Assembly: GCA_028284705.1 (NCBI GenBank)
Contig: JANQRE010000029.1
Coordinates: forward strand, 1-42,623
Length of the DNA stretch: 42,623 nt
Source of the DNA: Paracoccaceae bacterium
GTDB taxonomy: Bacteria; Pseudomonadota; Alphaproteobacteria; Rhodobacterales; Rhodobacteraceae
Reading direction: 5' to 3'
Part shown: piece after piece, positions 1 through 8,204 of the stretch
Position numbering within the stretch: the stretch's first letter is position 1
Layout: every line of letters starts with the position of its first letter
Translations under genes and position numbers: made by a program
Notes under the pieces: model-generated
Database searches by the model: none
Told to the model about the DNA's origin: nothing
What the model saw: only the letters and a program-made list of their open reading frames with translations

Positions 1-815
1 CGAAAGGCGGCGACGGCCTCGGCGAGGAGTTTGGTGCCCGCCTTGCCCTCGGTGCGGGTGCCTTGATTTTGCAGGGCGTTAGCGAGGTTCTGGGTGGTCA
101 TCGCCCAGTCCACCGGATGGTCCTCGCGGGTGTAGACGGTGAGCGCGTCGCGATGCGCGGCGACGGCCTCGGCGAGGAGTTTGGTGCCCGCCTTGCCCTC
201 GGTGCGGGTGCCTTGATTTTGCAGGGCGTTAGCGAGGTTCTGGGTGAAGCCCGCCCGGTCTTCGCGATGCTCGGTATCTTTCAAAGCCTCAATGGCCGGG
301 CGCTGGAGGTCGATGGCGCGGGCAAGGCCGGTGCCACCATAGCGCATACCATAATCATAGAGTTGCGAGAAATACCGATCCCGACGCAAGGCCATTTCGA
401 GAATGTCCAATTCCCGGAAACTCTCGGCGGCGGCTGTGAAAATCTCATAAGCCTGCTCGACGCGGCCACGCAGCAGGGCGTTGGTGGCGCGGGCTTCCTT
501 GGTTTCCGCCATGATCTCTGTTTCGACCATATCGACACGAGCGAGAAGTTCTTCGACCTCATCGAAATCCAATCGCTCAGCGGCGTCCTGAGCGGCGGCT
601 TTGAGGTTGTGTACGCCCGCGATGCGATCATCCAATGCGTCGATCTGGGCGCGGTAACTGCGGTATTCCTCAGCCTTTTGGGTGAGCGTTTCCTGCAGCT
701 TCGCTTCGGAGAGAATGTGAGGTTTCTCGATTTCAAACCTTGATGCGAGTAGTTCGAGTTGGTCGCGTGTGAGGGCGGGAATGTATCGGCGCGTGTTACG
801 GCGTGGACAAGGAGA
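1..815 (-). CDS. TPR-repeat protein, 3' end outside window, 5' end missing or damaged
   Basis: Minus-strand frame that is open from base 815 to the left edge, so the C-terminus lies outside the window. The translation begins with a charged helical region (RDQLELLASRFEIEK, then KAAAQDAAERLDFDEVEELL) and passes into about 50-residue tetratricopeptide-like units of the NLANALQNQGTRTEGKAG type. Such TPR proteins are usually scaffolds for protein-protein contacts; no catalytic domain is visible. The frame is closed by TGA at 816-818, and no ATG, GTG or TTG occurs until a TTG within IDALDD. Either the start is non-canonical, or translation starts late, or the gene lost its 5' part by frameshift or recombination. 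Bases 7-96 and 157-246 are identical, which indicates a recent repeat duplication. The protein family is recognised by repeat pattern only. Confidence 0.6.
7..246. repeat. exact 90-bp direct repeat, 150-bp period
   Basis: Bases 7-96 recur without a mismatch at 157-246. The 150-bp period equals 50 codons, one TPR unit of the minus-strand gene. Identity at the third codon positions as well points to recent duplication or gene conversion rather than selection on the protein. More copies may lie left of the window. Confidence 0.9.
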
Positions 816-954
816 TCATCCAGCAGGTCGTGGCGGGATGCTATGTGGCACTGGTTGTGAAAGGCTGACGCGGGCTGGCGGGGCGACGCTCATCTGCGAT
901 ATCGCCCCGCCCGCCATCCCGTTTCGGGAATTTATTGCTACCGGGTGCCGCTTC

Positions 955-979
955 GGTTGCTTTCAAGGTGAAAGCAACC
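955..979 (-). terminator. hairpin just downstream of gatB
   Basis: A perfect 10-bp stem (GGTTGCTTTC with GAAAGCAACC) encloses a 5-base loop, 27 bases beyond the gatB stop. There is no T-run after the stem, so intrinsic termination is uncertain. It could instead protect the 3' end of the transcript. Confidence 0.4.
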
Positions 980-1005
980 ATCGGCGCACTCAATCCAAAA
1001 GCCGT

Positions 1006-2523
1006 TTATGAACTCAGTTTCTTCGAAACGAGTTCGTTCACGGCCTTGGGGTTGGCCTTCCCGCCCGTGGCCTTCATGACCTGACCGACGAACCAACCGG
1101 CGAGCTTGGGGTTCACCTTGGCTTTTTCGACCTGGGCGGGGTTGGCGGCGATGATCTCGTCCAGCGCGGCCTCGATGGCGCCAGTGTCGGTGACCTGTTT
1201 CATGCCGCGCGCCTCGACGATCTCCGCCGGATCGCCGCCTTCGGCATAGACGATCTCGAAGAGCTCCTTGGCGATCTTGCCGGAGATGACGTCCGATTTG
1301 ATCAGCTTGATGATGCCACCCAGTTGGGCGGGTGAGACGGGGCTGTCCTCGATCTCCTTGTCGCCATCGTTTTTCAGCGCGCCGAAGAGGTCGTTGATGA
1401 CCCAGTTGGCGGCGAGTTTGCCGTCGCCGGAGGCTTTCTCGACCTCCTCGAAGAAGGCGGCGTTTTCGGCCTCGGCAGTGAGCACGGAGGCGTCGTAGTC
1501 AGAGAGGCCGTAATCGGTGATGAAGCGGGCCTTCTTCTGGTCCGGCAGCTCGGGAAGGTTCGACGCGATGTCATCGACCCAGGCCTGTTCGATCTCCAGA
1601 GGCAAGAGATCGGGGCAGGGGAAGTAGCGGTAATCATGCGCCTCTTCCTTGGAGCGCATGGAGCGCGTTTCGCCCTTGTCGGGGTCGTAGAGGCGGGTCT
1701 CCTGATCGACGGTGCCGCCTGCCTCGATGATCGCGATCTGGCGGCGGGCCTCGTGATCGATGGCGGCCTGGATGAAGCGCATGGAGTTCATGTTCTTGAT
1801 CTCGCAGCGCGTGCCGAGATGGGAGAAATCCTGGGTCTCCATGTATTTCTCGTAAGCGCCGGGCGTGCAGACCGAGACGTTGACGTCGGCGCGCAGGTTG
1901 CCGTTCTGCATATTTCCATCGCAAGTGCCGAGATAGCGCATGATCTGGCGGAGTTTGCCCACGTAAGCGGCGGCTTCTTCGGGACCACGGATATCGGGGC
2001 GGGAGACGATCTCCATCAGCGCGACGCCCGTGCGATTGAGATCGACGAAGGACATATGCGGGTCCATGTCGTGGATCGATTTGCCCGCGTCCTGTTCGAG
2101 GTGAATGCGTTCGATGCGCACGACACGGGCGGTGCCATCGCCCATCTCCACCAGCACCTGACCTTCGCCGACGATGGGGTGGTAGAGTTGGCTGATCTGG
2201 TAGCCTTGGGGGAGGTCCGGGTAAAAATAGTTCTTCCGGTCGAAGGCGGAATAGAGGTTGATGTCAGCCTTCAGGCCAAGGCCGGTTTTTACAGCCTGCG
2301 CCACGCAGCCTTCGTTGATCACGGGCAGCATGCCGGGCATCCCGGCGTCCACGAAGGCGACGTTGGAATTAGGTTCCGCCCCGAACTCTGTGGACGCGCC
2401 GGAGAAGAGTTTCGCGTTGGTGGCGACTTGCGCGTGGACCTCCAGCCCGATGACCAATTCCCAATCCTGTTTCGCACCGGCGATCACTTTGGGTTTCGGG
2501 GTCTCGTAGGTGAGGTCTAGCAT
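1006..2523 (-). CDS. gatB: Asp-tRNA(Asn)/Glu-tRNA(Gln) amidotransferase subunit B
   Basis: Subunit B of the cytoplasmic GatCAB complex, which converts Glu-tRNA(Gln) or Asp-tRNA(Asn) to the amidated form. The 505-residue protein has the usual GatB length and the hallmark N-terminal [10 protein letters not shown] stretch, the [14 protein letters not shown] segment and the C-terminal tRNA-binding tail ending in a Lys-Ala-rich region. I chose the ATG at 2523 (MLDLTYET) because GGAG lies 9 bases upstream. The open frame continues upstream to 2646, but that extension does not look like GatB and would overlap the next gene. gatA and gatC are not in the window. Its right-hand neighbour is on the same strand about 120 bp upstream. 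Confidence 0.97.
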   Translation of the reverse strand: MLDLTYETPKPKVIAGAKQDWELVIGLEVHAQVATNAKLFSGASTEFGAEPNSNVAFVDAGMPGMLPVINEGCVAQAVKTGLGLKADINLYSAFDRKNYFYPDLPQGYQISQLYHPIVGEGQVLVEMGDGTARVVRIERIHLEQDAGKSIHDMDPHMSFVDLNRTGVALMEIVSRPDIRGPEEAAAYVGKLRQIMRYLGTCDGNMQNGNLRADVNVSVCTPGAYEKYMETQDFSHLGTRCEIKNMNSMRFIQAAIDHEARRQIAIIEAGGTVDQETRLYDPDKGETRSMRSKEEAHDYRYFPCPDLLPLEIEQAWVDDIASNLPELPDQKKARFITDYGLSDYDASVLTAEAENAAFFEEVEKASGDGKLAANWVINDLFGALKNDGDKEIEDSPVSPAQLGGIIKLIKSDVISGKIAKELFEIVYAEGGDPAEIVEARGMKQVTDTGAIEAALDEIIAANPAQVEKAKVNPKLAGWFVGQVMKATGGKANPKAVNELVSKKLSS

Positions 2524-2642
2524 GGGTCGCTCCGCGGCTGTCTCGAAGGAAGCGTTTAGGACAGGATAGAGAGGGGGGCAAGGCTGGGTTGAGTGGATAC
2601 TTTGCGGGACGAAGCGGACGCTGAAAAGAATATCCACTGCGC

Positions 2643-3065
2643 TCAATTCGACAGTTTCAGCAGTCCACCTATGTTCGAATCGGACTCAACTTCCGATTTT
2701 CCGGCGAGGCAAAAGTCGAACAGAGTAGTTGATGCAGTAAACCCGTGTTTTTCGGCGAAGGCCGCGTTGAATTCATCAAAGTCCGAATCCGAAAACCGCA
2801 CGTTTCGCCAACTGCTGTCCCCATCTCCAAGTCGAATTAACTCTTCTTCATGGCGCAGCCAAAATATACGCCGCGCTTTTTCGTCTATACTTAGACTACT
2901 ACATTTCTCAGCAAACATTGATGCCATACCGACCGTGAACGTTGCTTCAAGAGCCGCGTCACGTGCGGAACTTGTCTCTTCTGCGGAAGCTGGTTGACCA
3001 AAAAGCGCAGCCACCGCAACTAGTGCGCTTGCTAAAGCAAGCCGGCCGAATCCGAGTTTCCGCAT
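2643..3065 (-). CDS. small exported protein, possibly DUF5333-like
   Basis: A 140-residue protein with a clear signal peptide: MRKLGFGR, a hydrophobic core, then cleavage near QPASA-EE. The mature part has two cysteines (AEKCSSL and LFDFCLAGK) that could form one disulphide in the periplasm. The layout, with an N-terminal helix before the first Cys and a C-terminal GGLLK tail, recalls the DUF5333 proteins of Rhodobacteraceae, but this is recognition by eye. The ATG at 3065 has AGAG about 9 bases upstream. The gene lies in a stretch with noticeably lower GC than its flanks, and no operon partner is obvious. Confidence 0.75.
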   Translation of the reverse strand: MRKLGFGRLALASALVAVAALFGQPASAEETSSARDAALEATFTVGMASMFAEKCSSLSIDEKARRIFWLRHEEELIRLGDGDSSWRNVRFSDSDFDEFNAAFAEKHGFTASTTLFDFCLAGKSEVESDSNIGGLLKLSN

Positions 3066-3187
3066 GAAAGCTCTTTCGATTCAAAACTGTTGATACTGAA
3101 ATGTCAGAGAGAACGCCGAAGATGTAAAGTTTCAATAAGATTGCGTGCGTTCGCTTTGGGGCTCTGAGCTGACACTTTGACCAAGTT

Positions 3188-3499
3188 TCAAGCAAGTATC
3201 TGAATGGCCCTTGCAAGCCATGTACGCGTACTGCCCTCAAGAGCAGGAACGTGTTCAGCCCCGAGTTTAAGTAGTGTCTCTCCCAGGTCATCTTCTGCCA
3301 AACCCAACTGAGAGAGTTTTATGAGTCGCTCCCTCAAAATCTCGATGTAGCGAGGGTCACCAGTCAGTTTAATCTTTTGGATCGGCGAAATGTCGTCTTC
3401 AAAGTCAAGCTCACTGTGCTGGTAGAAATACGAGCCGAGAAAGTTCGCGAGAACTTCACCTTTGTCCTGAAACTCAATCACAGCGACAATCCCACACAC
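3188..3499 (-). CDS. hypothetical protein, AT-rich orphan
   Basis: A 103-residue acidic protein that I do not recognise. Visible features are a short hydrophobic start (CGIVAVIEF), an acidic middle (ELDFEDDIS) and two amphipathic C-terminal helices rich in Leu, Lys and Glu. No signal peptide or motif is seen. The only start in frame is a GTG at 3499 with no convincing ribosome site, and a stop lies six codons further upstream, so the gene could be a truncated remnant. The opening MCGIVAVI imitates class II glutamine amidotransferases, but the rest does not. GC is near 45 per cent against over 60 per cent in the flanks. Confidence 0.45.
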   Translation of the reverse strand: MCGIVAVIEFQDKGEVLANFLGSYFYQHSELDFEDDISPIQKIKLTGDPRYIEILRERLIKLSQLGLAEDDLGETLLKLGAEHVPALEGSTRTWLARAIQILA

Positions 3500-3638
3500 C
3501 CAAGCAACTTTATACTAGCCCAAGGGCACACGGCCACAAATCAGACAGTGGCGGCAAGTCTCTTCGGGTTCAAACCGGACACAAAACGCCACATGTACTT
3601 CGCGTCTCCGCTCTAGTGTATTGGCCAACTCATTCTGG

Positions 3639-4166
3639 CTAACTCCGCCGGAACACGCGTGCCAACTCCGCCAGAGCCTCGCGTTCGGGGTCAGTCAAGC
3701 CGCCAGCCACGGTGGCGGTGTCATTGGCCACCTGTAGGACGGGGTCGAGGGCCGCGGGGCCGCCGAGTTTGAAGAGTTTCTTGCCCAGTCGCGTCACGGC
3801 GGGATCGGCACCACCGCATTCGTTGATCAGCCATCCGGCCATGGCGTAGACCTCATCGGCACCTTCGGCATCGAGCTTGAGATGTTTGCGCAGAGCGACG
3901 GTCTGCGCGGCCCGGGTTTCGGCTGTCGGCAGGGGCGAGGTGTTGGAGAGCGCGATGGCCAGCGCGCCTGCGGCCAGTGTTTCGTTCTCGATGGAATCGA
4001 CCGGGTGCTCGTTGTAGCGGCGGCGAAAACCGAAGCGGCGCGCGGCGGAGACGAGATCGCCGGCCATGTCAGCCACGTCATGGGCGGCATCGGCAGCGGC
4101 GCGGGCGCGGTAAATCCAGAAAATGACCGCACCAGCGGCAGCAAGAATGGTTAGAAGAATAGGCAC
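3639..4166 (-). CDS. membrane-anchored protein encoded after KAP NTPase
   Basis: About 175 residues. An N-terminal transmembrane helix (PILLTILAAAGAVIFWIY) is followed by a soluble helical domain with the pattern YAMAGWLINECGGAD and, at the end, TDPEREALAELARVF, vaguely like TerB-type helical domains. The family is not identified. I prefer the GTG at 4166, which has GAGG 9 bases upstream; a TTG at 4181 is also in frame. It begins about 37 bases after the stop of the KAP NTPase gene on the same strand, so the two are probably co-transcribed and may work together at the inner membrane. Confidence 0.7.
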   Translation of the reverse strand: MPILLTILAAAGAVIFWIYRARAAADAAHDVADMAGDLVSAARRFGFRRRYNEHPVDSIENETLAAGALAIALSNTSPLPTAETRAAQTVALRKHLKLDAEGADEVYAMAGWLINECGGADPAVTRLGKKLFKLGGPAALDPVLQVANDTATVAGGLTDPEREALAELARVFRRS

Positions 4167-4202
4167 TGATGAAATCCTCAAGTCCGTGGTTGCGAGCTCG
4201 GG

Positions 4203-6482
4203 TTAGCCAAAGGCAGATACCTTGGCAATCATTTCAGGTGTCATGTCGGGGTCGTTCAGAATGTCGTCGATGGCGGGGTCGTGGAAATACTGATCATCCG
4301 GTGAGTTGCCGTCCTCATCCGCTGGTGCGCGTTCATGGGGGTACACTTTCATCGTGTTCAGGGCGAGAAACTCCGCGGTGTAGGGGAAGCGCAGCGAGAG
4401 GATCGACCAGCGGGCGGTGACGTAGAACGGAATCTGCTCGCCCGCCATCAGGATATAGCTTTGGCGGAAGGTGATGGCGTTGATCAGGCGTTTGATGAAG
4501 CGCGGATTGCCGTCGAAGAGGTGCACCTTCTCGATGAGCGCATGTTTGATCTGGGTTTGGGCGGGCGCGTCGACGACCTCCGCCACGAGCGCCTCGGCCA
4601 CTTGTTTGGCAGCGACACTGTCTTTGCCGCGCGCGCCGATCTCCTGCAGTTTGGTGATGTCACCCTTGGCGGCTTTGATTTCTTCTTTGAAGTCTTCGGT
4701 GACTTGTTCCACTTCCGCGTCGGTGACCTCGCCTTTGGTTCGACCGAGGAGCGCATTGGTCAATTGCTCACTATCGGTCTGGGCCAGATCGGGCACGCTG
4801 ACCGAGAGTTGAAAAATCTTCTTCACAAAGAGATAGCCCAAGGGTTGGCCCGGCGCGGACATCTCAGCGTCGAAGCCTTTGTAGACCTGAGCGTAAGAGC
4901 TGACCAACCAGTCTCGATCCGCGGCCACGACATAGAGCACCGGGGTTTCCGAGAAAGCCGTTTGCAGGGATTGCAGCAGTTCGACGACGAAGTTCGCATC
5001 GCAGCGGTCCAGATCGTCGATGAAGACCGCAACGGGACGGTTCACATGGGCCCGGATCATCGTCGAGAAGCGTTCTTTCACATCCGCATAAGGGTCGGTG
5101 TCGAGTTCGCGGATCGCATTTGCCGTCTCGGTGGAGGTTTTGCTGAAACCCTGCAGGCTGGTCCAAAGCTTCGTCAGGCCACCGAGGGCTGCGGCACCGG
5201 ACAGCAAGAACCCAAGTGCCGAGCCATCACCCCAGAGCCGATCTGCCAGCGAACGATCCGGTGGCGCGTCGAGTGCGGCTGAGGAGTTGCCAGCGAGGAA
5301 ATATAGGCCCAGAAGCGCCACCACGAGCCAGAGCGCGGCGGCATATGGGCTGACGACCTTAGCCTTGCGCCATGCCCAGTCGCGCAGGCGGTACCAATAG
5401 CCGCGTCCGCCCATCTCTGTGTAAACCGCCTCCGTCACCGCGTTGCGCAAAGACCACCAGGGCGGACCGGCATCCTGCATGCGCCAGGCGTTGTAATCGA
5501 CGACGATCCAGCCTTTCGGGGCGGTGCGCATCGTCGTTCCCGGGCTTTCGTTCCAGAAACTGGTATCGGCGACGAGGCGGGCTTTGAGAAAATTCAGGAT
5601 CGAGGACTTTCCTGATCCCCAGCGGCCCGAGAGATGCACAGCGAAGGGCCGTTTCAGTTTGATATGGTTGGGCCAGACCTTCCGGATGTTCTCGGCGATA
5701 TTGGTCGCGATGAGGGCCCGGCCCAGATCATCCCCTTTTTCATCCTCCACCGCGGTGTCGGCGTGGAACTGGTCGGGCATTTCCGAGGCGACGACAGGAT
5801 CAGCTGGCGTTTCTTCGTCGCTTGGAACATCCCGGTTCTCCGCTGCAGCGGAGACTTTCCAGCCGCGCATCGCGTCGATTATTGCGTTTCGCGTTGCGTC
5901 ATCCGTGTTCTCGGGCGGGGCGATCATGATGTTCCGTAGCTCCTCGGGGCGTTTGGGGACCAAAACGTCGAAAAGTGCAGATGCGATGATATTTCCGGAT
6001 GCAATCGGACTGAGCGCTGCGGCACCGGTGCCGAGGATGGGAATCCAAAGGCTGTTTGGTTGGCGACCGATGGCGTCGGCAATATCGGCCTGCATGCTTA
6101 TGAGGTCCTCAAAAAAGGCGCGCAGGTTCTCGTCAAGAGCCACGCCATTTTCACCGGACTTCTCGCTGATGGATACGATCTGTCCCAAAAGCACCATTTC
6201 TTTTTCGGAAGACAGCGTTGGCTGGGTCACAATGGCCCTGTGGCCCTTACCCTCAAAAAGTATGCGTCCGTTCACCCCCTCCTGTCCGAGTTCGGCGGCG
6301 ACATAATTATGTAACGCGCCCCCGGCATAGCTGGCGTCATAGGAGACCAGCACAATGTCATACCCGACCGGCGATTGGCCTTGTGCCACCGACAGGGCGA
6401 GTTGGTCGGGGTCGCCATAGGGTCCGGAGAGTTGCCGGAAAATCTCCTTGTTCGGCGGGGCTTTCGGCGCGGAAGTTGCCAT
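4203..6482 (-). CDS. KAP-family P-loop NTPase with macro-like N-terminus
   Basis: A 759-residue protein. Residues about 35-190 contain YDIVLVSYDAS, LWIPILGTGAAALSP and RNIMIAPP, a pattern like the substrate loop and end of macro domains. Residues about 286-294 are a Walker A motif (GRWGSGKSS). Two transmembrane helices lie near 382-398 and 420-436. Residues about 485-495 carry Walker B with the KAP signature (VAVFIDDLDRCD). Membrane segments between Walker A and B are the hallmark of KAP NTPases (PifA/Kidins220 group), several of which take part in phage exclusion. I chose the ATG at 6482; a TTG at 6530 is in frame but neither has a strong ribosome site. It lies between a cupin gene 76 bp upstream and a membrane protein gene downstream, all on one strand. 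The KAP assignment is firm; the macro-like call is tentative. Confidence 0.85.
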   Translation of the reverse strand: MATSAPKAPPNKEIFRQLSGPYGDPDQLALSVAQGQSPVGYDIVLVSYDASYAGGALHNYVAAELGQEGVNGRILFEGKGHRAIVTQPTLSSEKEMVLLGQIVSISEKSGENGVALDENLRAFFEDLISMQADIADAIGRQPNSLWIPILGTGAAALSPIASGNIIASALFDVLVPKRPEELRNIMIAPPENTDDATRNAIIDAMRGWKVSAAAENRDVPSDEETPADPVVASEMPDQFHADTAVEDEKGDDLGRALIATNIAENIRKVWPNHIKLKRPFAVHLSGRWGSGKSSILNFLKARLVADTSFWNESPGTTMRTAPKGWIVVDYNAWRMQDAGPPWWSLRNAVTEAVYTEMGGRGYWYRLRDWAWRKAKVVSPYAAALWLVVALLGLYFLAGNSSAALDAPPDRSLADRLWGDGSALGFLLSGAAALGGLTKLWTSLQGFSKTSTETANAIRELDTDPYADVKERFSTMIRAHVNRPVAVFIDDLDRCDANFVVELLQSLQTAFSETPVLYVVAADRDWLVSSYAQVYKGFDAEMSAPGQPLGYLFVKKIFQLSVSVPDLAQTDSEQLTNALLGRTKGEVTDAEVEQVTEDFKEEIKAAKGDITKLQEIGARGKDSVAAKQVAEALVAEVVDAPAQTQIKHALIEKVHLFDGNPRFIKRLINAITFRQSYILMAGEQIPFYVTARWSILSLRFPYTAEFLALNTMKVYPHERAPADEDGNSPDDQYFHDPAIDDILNDPDMTPEMIAKVSAFG

Positions 6483-6558
6483 GTGATGCGGATCAGACTT
6501 GCCTAAATCAATGGCGTCAGGCTGGGCCAATCGCGCGAAGCGGTCAAGCCTGCCCGGC

Positions 6559-7158
6559 TCAGCCGGTCAGCGCGTAACCCTCATAGGCGATATCTCCGGT
6601 CCAGCGCCAGGCGGCGAGGAGGGGGGATTTGTCGGTCACCGATTTATGCGGTGCCATGGAGGGGTGATGGATCGCGTCCCCGACCGAGTGGCTTTCCAGG
6701 GGGCCGTCGCCGCAGGACCAGAAGGCCTGACCGGCGAGCATGTGGAAGGTCTCCTCCGCGGCATGTTCGCGGGTCACGTAGTCGAGGGCCTTGGATTGGA
6801 AAAAGAGACCGATGCGAAGCTCCTTGTGTGGGATCATGCCGGTCGGGCCGATCATTTCGACAGTGAGCATATGGCGAGCGATGTCTTCGCGGATGCGCCC
6901 GTCCGAGAGGCCGGAATAATGCCAGTTGAGATGGGTCAGTTGCGGGAGCATCGGGGCGAGAATGGAGGAGATCGGGACCTCATTTAGCTGATCGAGCAGC
7001 GTCAGATCGACATCGGGGTGTGTCGCCGGGAGCGGCGGATCAGTGGCAGCGATCTCGCGCAAGGCGCGGGCGGCAGCATCGCCTCCGGGACGTGATTCTG
7101 CGGCAAAGAGCGGCGCGAGTGCGGCCAGAAACTCGGCGAAACTTCCGGTGTCAGACAT
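6559..7158 (-). CDS. DMSP lyase-like cupin, probably lacking catalytic residues
   Basis: A 199-residue protein whose C-terminal half is a cupin resembling the dimethylsulfoniopropionate lyase family (DddL type): VEMIGPTG, then REHAAEETFHMLAGQAFW, then IHHPSMAPH and AAWRWTGD. In this family the metal and catalytic residues sit in a HxHxxxExY motif. Here the corresponding residues are R130, H132, E136 and F138, so the first His ligand and the Tyr appear to be replaced, while the later His (about 171) is kept. DMSP cleavage is therefore doubtful. The ATG at 7158 has GAGGGA about 8 bases upstream. It is the first gene of a minus-strand run with the KAP NTPase. Confidence 0.75.
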   Translation of the reverse strand: MSDTGSFAEFLAALAPLFAAESRPGGDAAARALREIAATDPPLPATHPDVDLTLLDQLNEVPISSILAPMLPQLTHLNWHYSGLSDGRIREDIARHMLTVEMIGPTGMIPHKELRIGLFFQSKALDYVTREHAAEETFHMLAGQAFWSCGDGPLESHSVGDAIHHPSMAPHKSVTDKSPLLAAWRWTGDIAYEGYALTG

Positions 7159-7287
7159 GGGTTCCCTCGCGATTTTGGCAAGATTTTGCGCAAGAACCCG
7201 CCATTGTTGCGCGTCTGGAAACGACGAACGGGTGTCGTGACCCATCCTTATTGTCAGACGCGTCCTGTTCTGAAAGAGTACGCCGCC

Positions 7288-8085
7288 ATGAGGTGGGGAT
7301 GTCTCATATTATTGTGTGCCCTCATGGGGTTGTCCGCCAAGGCTGAGGTCTTGGGTGAAGATGATGTTTCGATTGCGCAGCTGATTTCCGGCCCTGCCGT
7401 CCCGGCTGTGCGCCCGATCCCGCGAGATGATTACATCCCGCGCGCGCGTTGGGATTTCCGGCGCGAAGGGCATCTCTGGACCCGCACGACGATGGCCGCA
7501 TTGCAGGGCCACGGACGTCCCCTGATCGAGATGGAACCCAATGATATTCGCACCTGGTGTCCGGCTTATCCGGAAAACGGACCGATCCACCGGGCGGCGT
7601 TCTGGAACGGATTTCTGAGTGCCCTTGCCAAGCATGAGAGCACCTGGAAGCCCCGCGCTGTGGGGGGAGGCGGCTTGTGGTATGGGTTGACCCAGATCCT
7701 GCCGTCCACAGCGCGTGGGTATAAATGTCGTGTTGGCACGGGCGCCGCGCTGAAAGATGGCTCGGCCAATTTGAGCTGTGCGGTGCGCATCATGGCGACC
7801 ACTGTGAAGCGCGACAATGCGGTGGCGCGCAAGACCAATGGGCGTCTAGGCGGTGTGGCCGCGGACTGGGGTCCGATGGTGAATGCGAAGAAGCGTAAGG
7901 AGATGGCGGCCTGGACGCGGCGGCAGACCTATTGCCGGCTCCTGAGTTCGGTGCGGCCCACACCGCGTCCGGCAAGCTTGCTGCCGGAATTGCCGCTGGC
8001 CGAACGCTTGCCGGAGATAAGACCCGCAATCCGACCGGCCAATCTGGCGCTGGTCACGACATCGGGGTCAACACAGCAAGAGTGA
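7288..8085 (+). CDS. periplasmic lytic transglycosylase (SLT domain)
   Basis: A 266-residue exported protein that should cleave peptidoglycan glycan strands. It starts with a signal peptide (MRWGCLILLCALMG, ending near AKA). The SLT core is LSALAKHESTWKP, with Glu117 as the likely catalytic acid, followed by GLWYGLTQILPSTARGY, the usual second motif. Cysteines near WCPAY, YKCR, LSCAV and TYCRL suggest disulphides, in keeping with a periplasmic location. The ATG at 7288 precedes the signal peptide directly; the frame is open further upstream but not protein-like. The C-terminal 50 residues are Pro-rich. The gene is divergent from the cupin gene and convergent with the SDR gene; the hairpin array lies after it. 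Confidence 0.85.
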   Translation: MRWGCLILLCALMGLSAKAEVLGEDDVSIAQLISGPAVPAVRPIPRDDYIPRARWDFRREGHLWTRTTMAALQGHGRPLIEMEPNDIRTWCPAYPENGPIHRAAFWNGFLSALAKHESTWKPRAVGGGGLWYGLTQILPSTARGYKCRVGTGAALKDGSANLSCAVRIMATTVKRDNAVARKTNGRLGGVAADWGPMVNAKKRKEMAAWTRRQTYCRLLSSVRPTPRPASLLPELPLAERLPEIRPAIRPANLALVTTSGSTQQE

Positions 8086-8098
8086 GTTCAGGGGCGGT

Positions 8099-8204
8099 CA
8101 AAGTCTCCGGGAGACTTTGTATCCAGAATTTCTTAGAAATTCTGCCTGCCACCGCTCAACAAAGTTTCTCAGAAACTTTGCCTCAGGATTTCCGGGAAAT
8201 CCTG
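8099..8204. repeat. array of four 21-bp perfect hairpins with differing arms
   Basis: Four palindromes with 9-bp perfect arms and 3-base loops lie at 8099-8119 (arm CAAAGTCTC, loop CGG), 8124-8144 (CAGAATTTC, TTA), 8160-8180 (CAAAGTTTC, TCA) and 8184-8204 (CAGGATTTC, CGG). The left arm consensus is CARRRTYTC. The arms differ between units, but each stays perfectly paired. The array fills the gap between two convergent genes and ends one base before the SDR stop codon. A bidirectional terminator or mRNA 3'-end protection is plausible; a repeat family specific to this clade is an alternative. Confidence 0.95.

Noticed and set aside
769-1011. 80-codon plus-strand frame after the TPR gene
   Set aside because: Arg/Gly-rich, without a ribosome site or family likeness; it covers the hairpin near gatB.
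3188-3499. Class II glutamine amidotransferase, from the MCGIVAVI start
   Set aside because: The start codon is GTG, the protein is only 103 residues and nothing after the first eight residues fits.
8099-8204. CRISPR array
   Set aside because: Units differ in sequence, are palindromes of 21 bp and have spacers of 3-15 bases; no cas gene is present.
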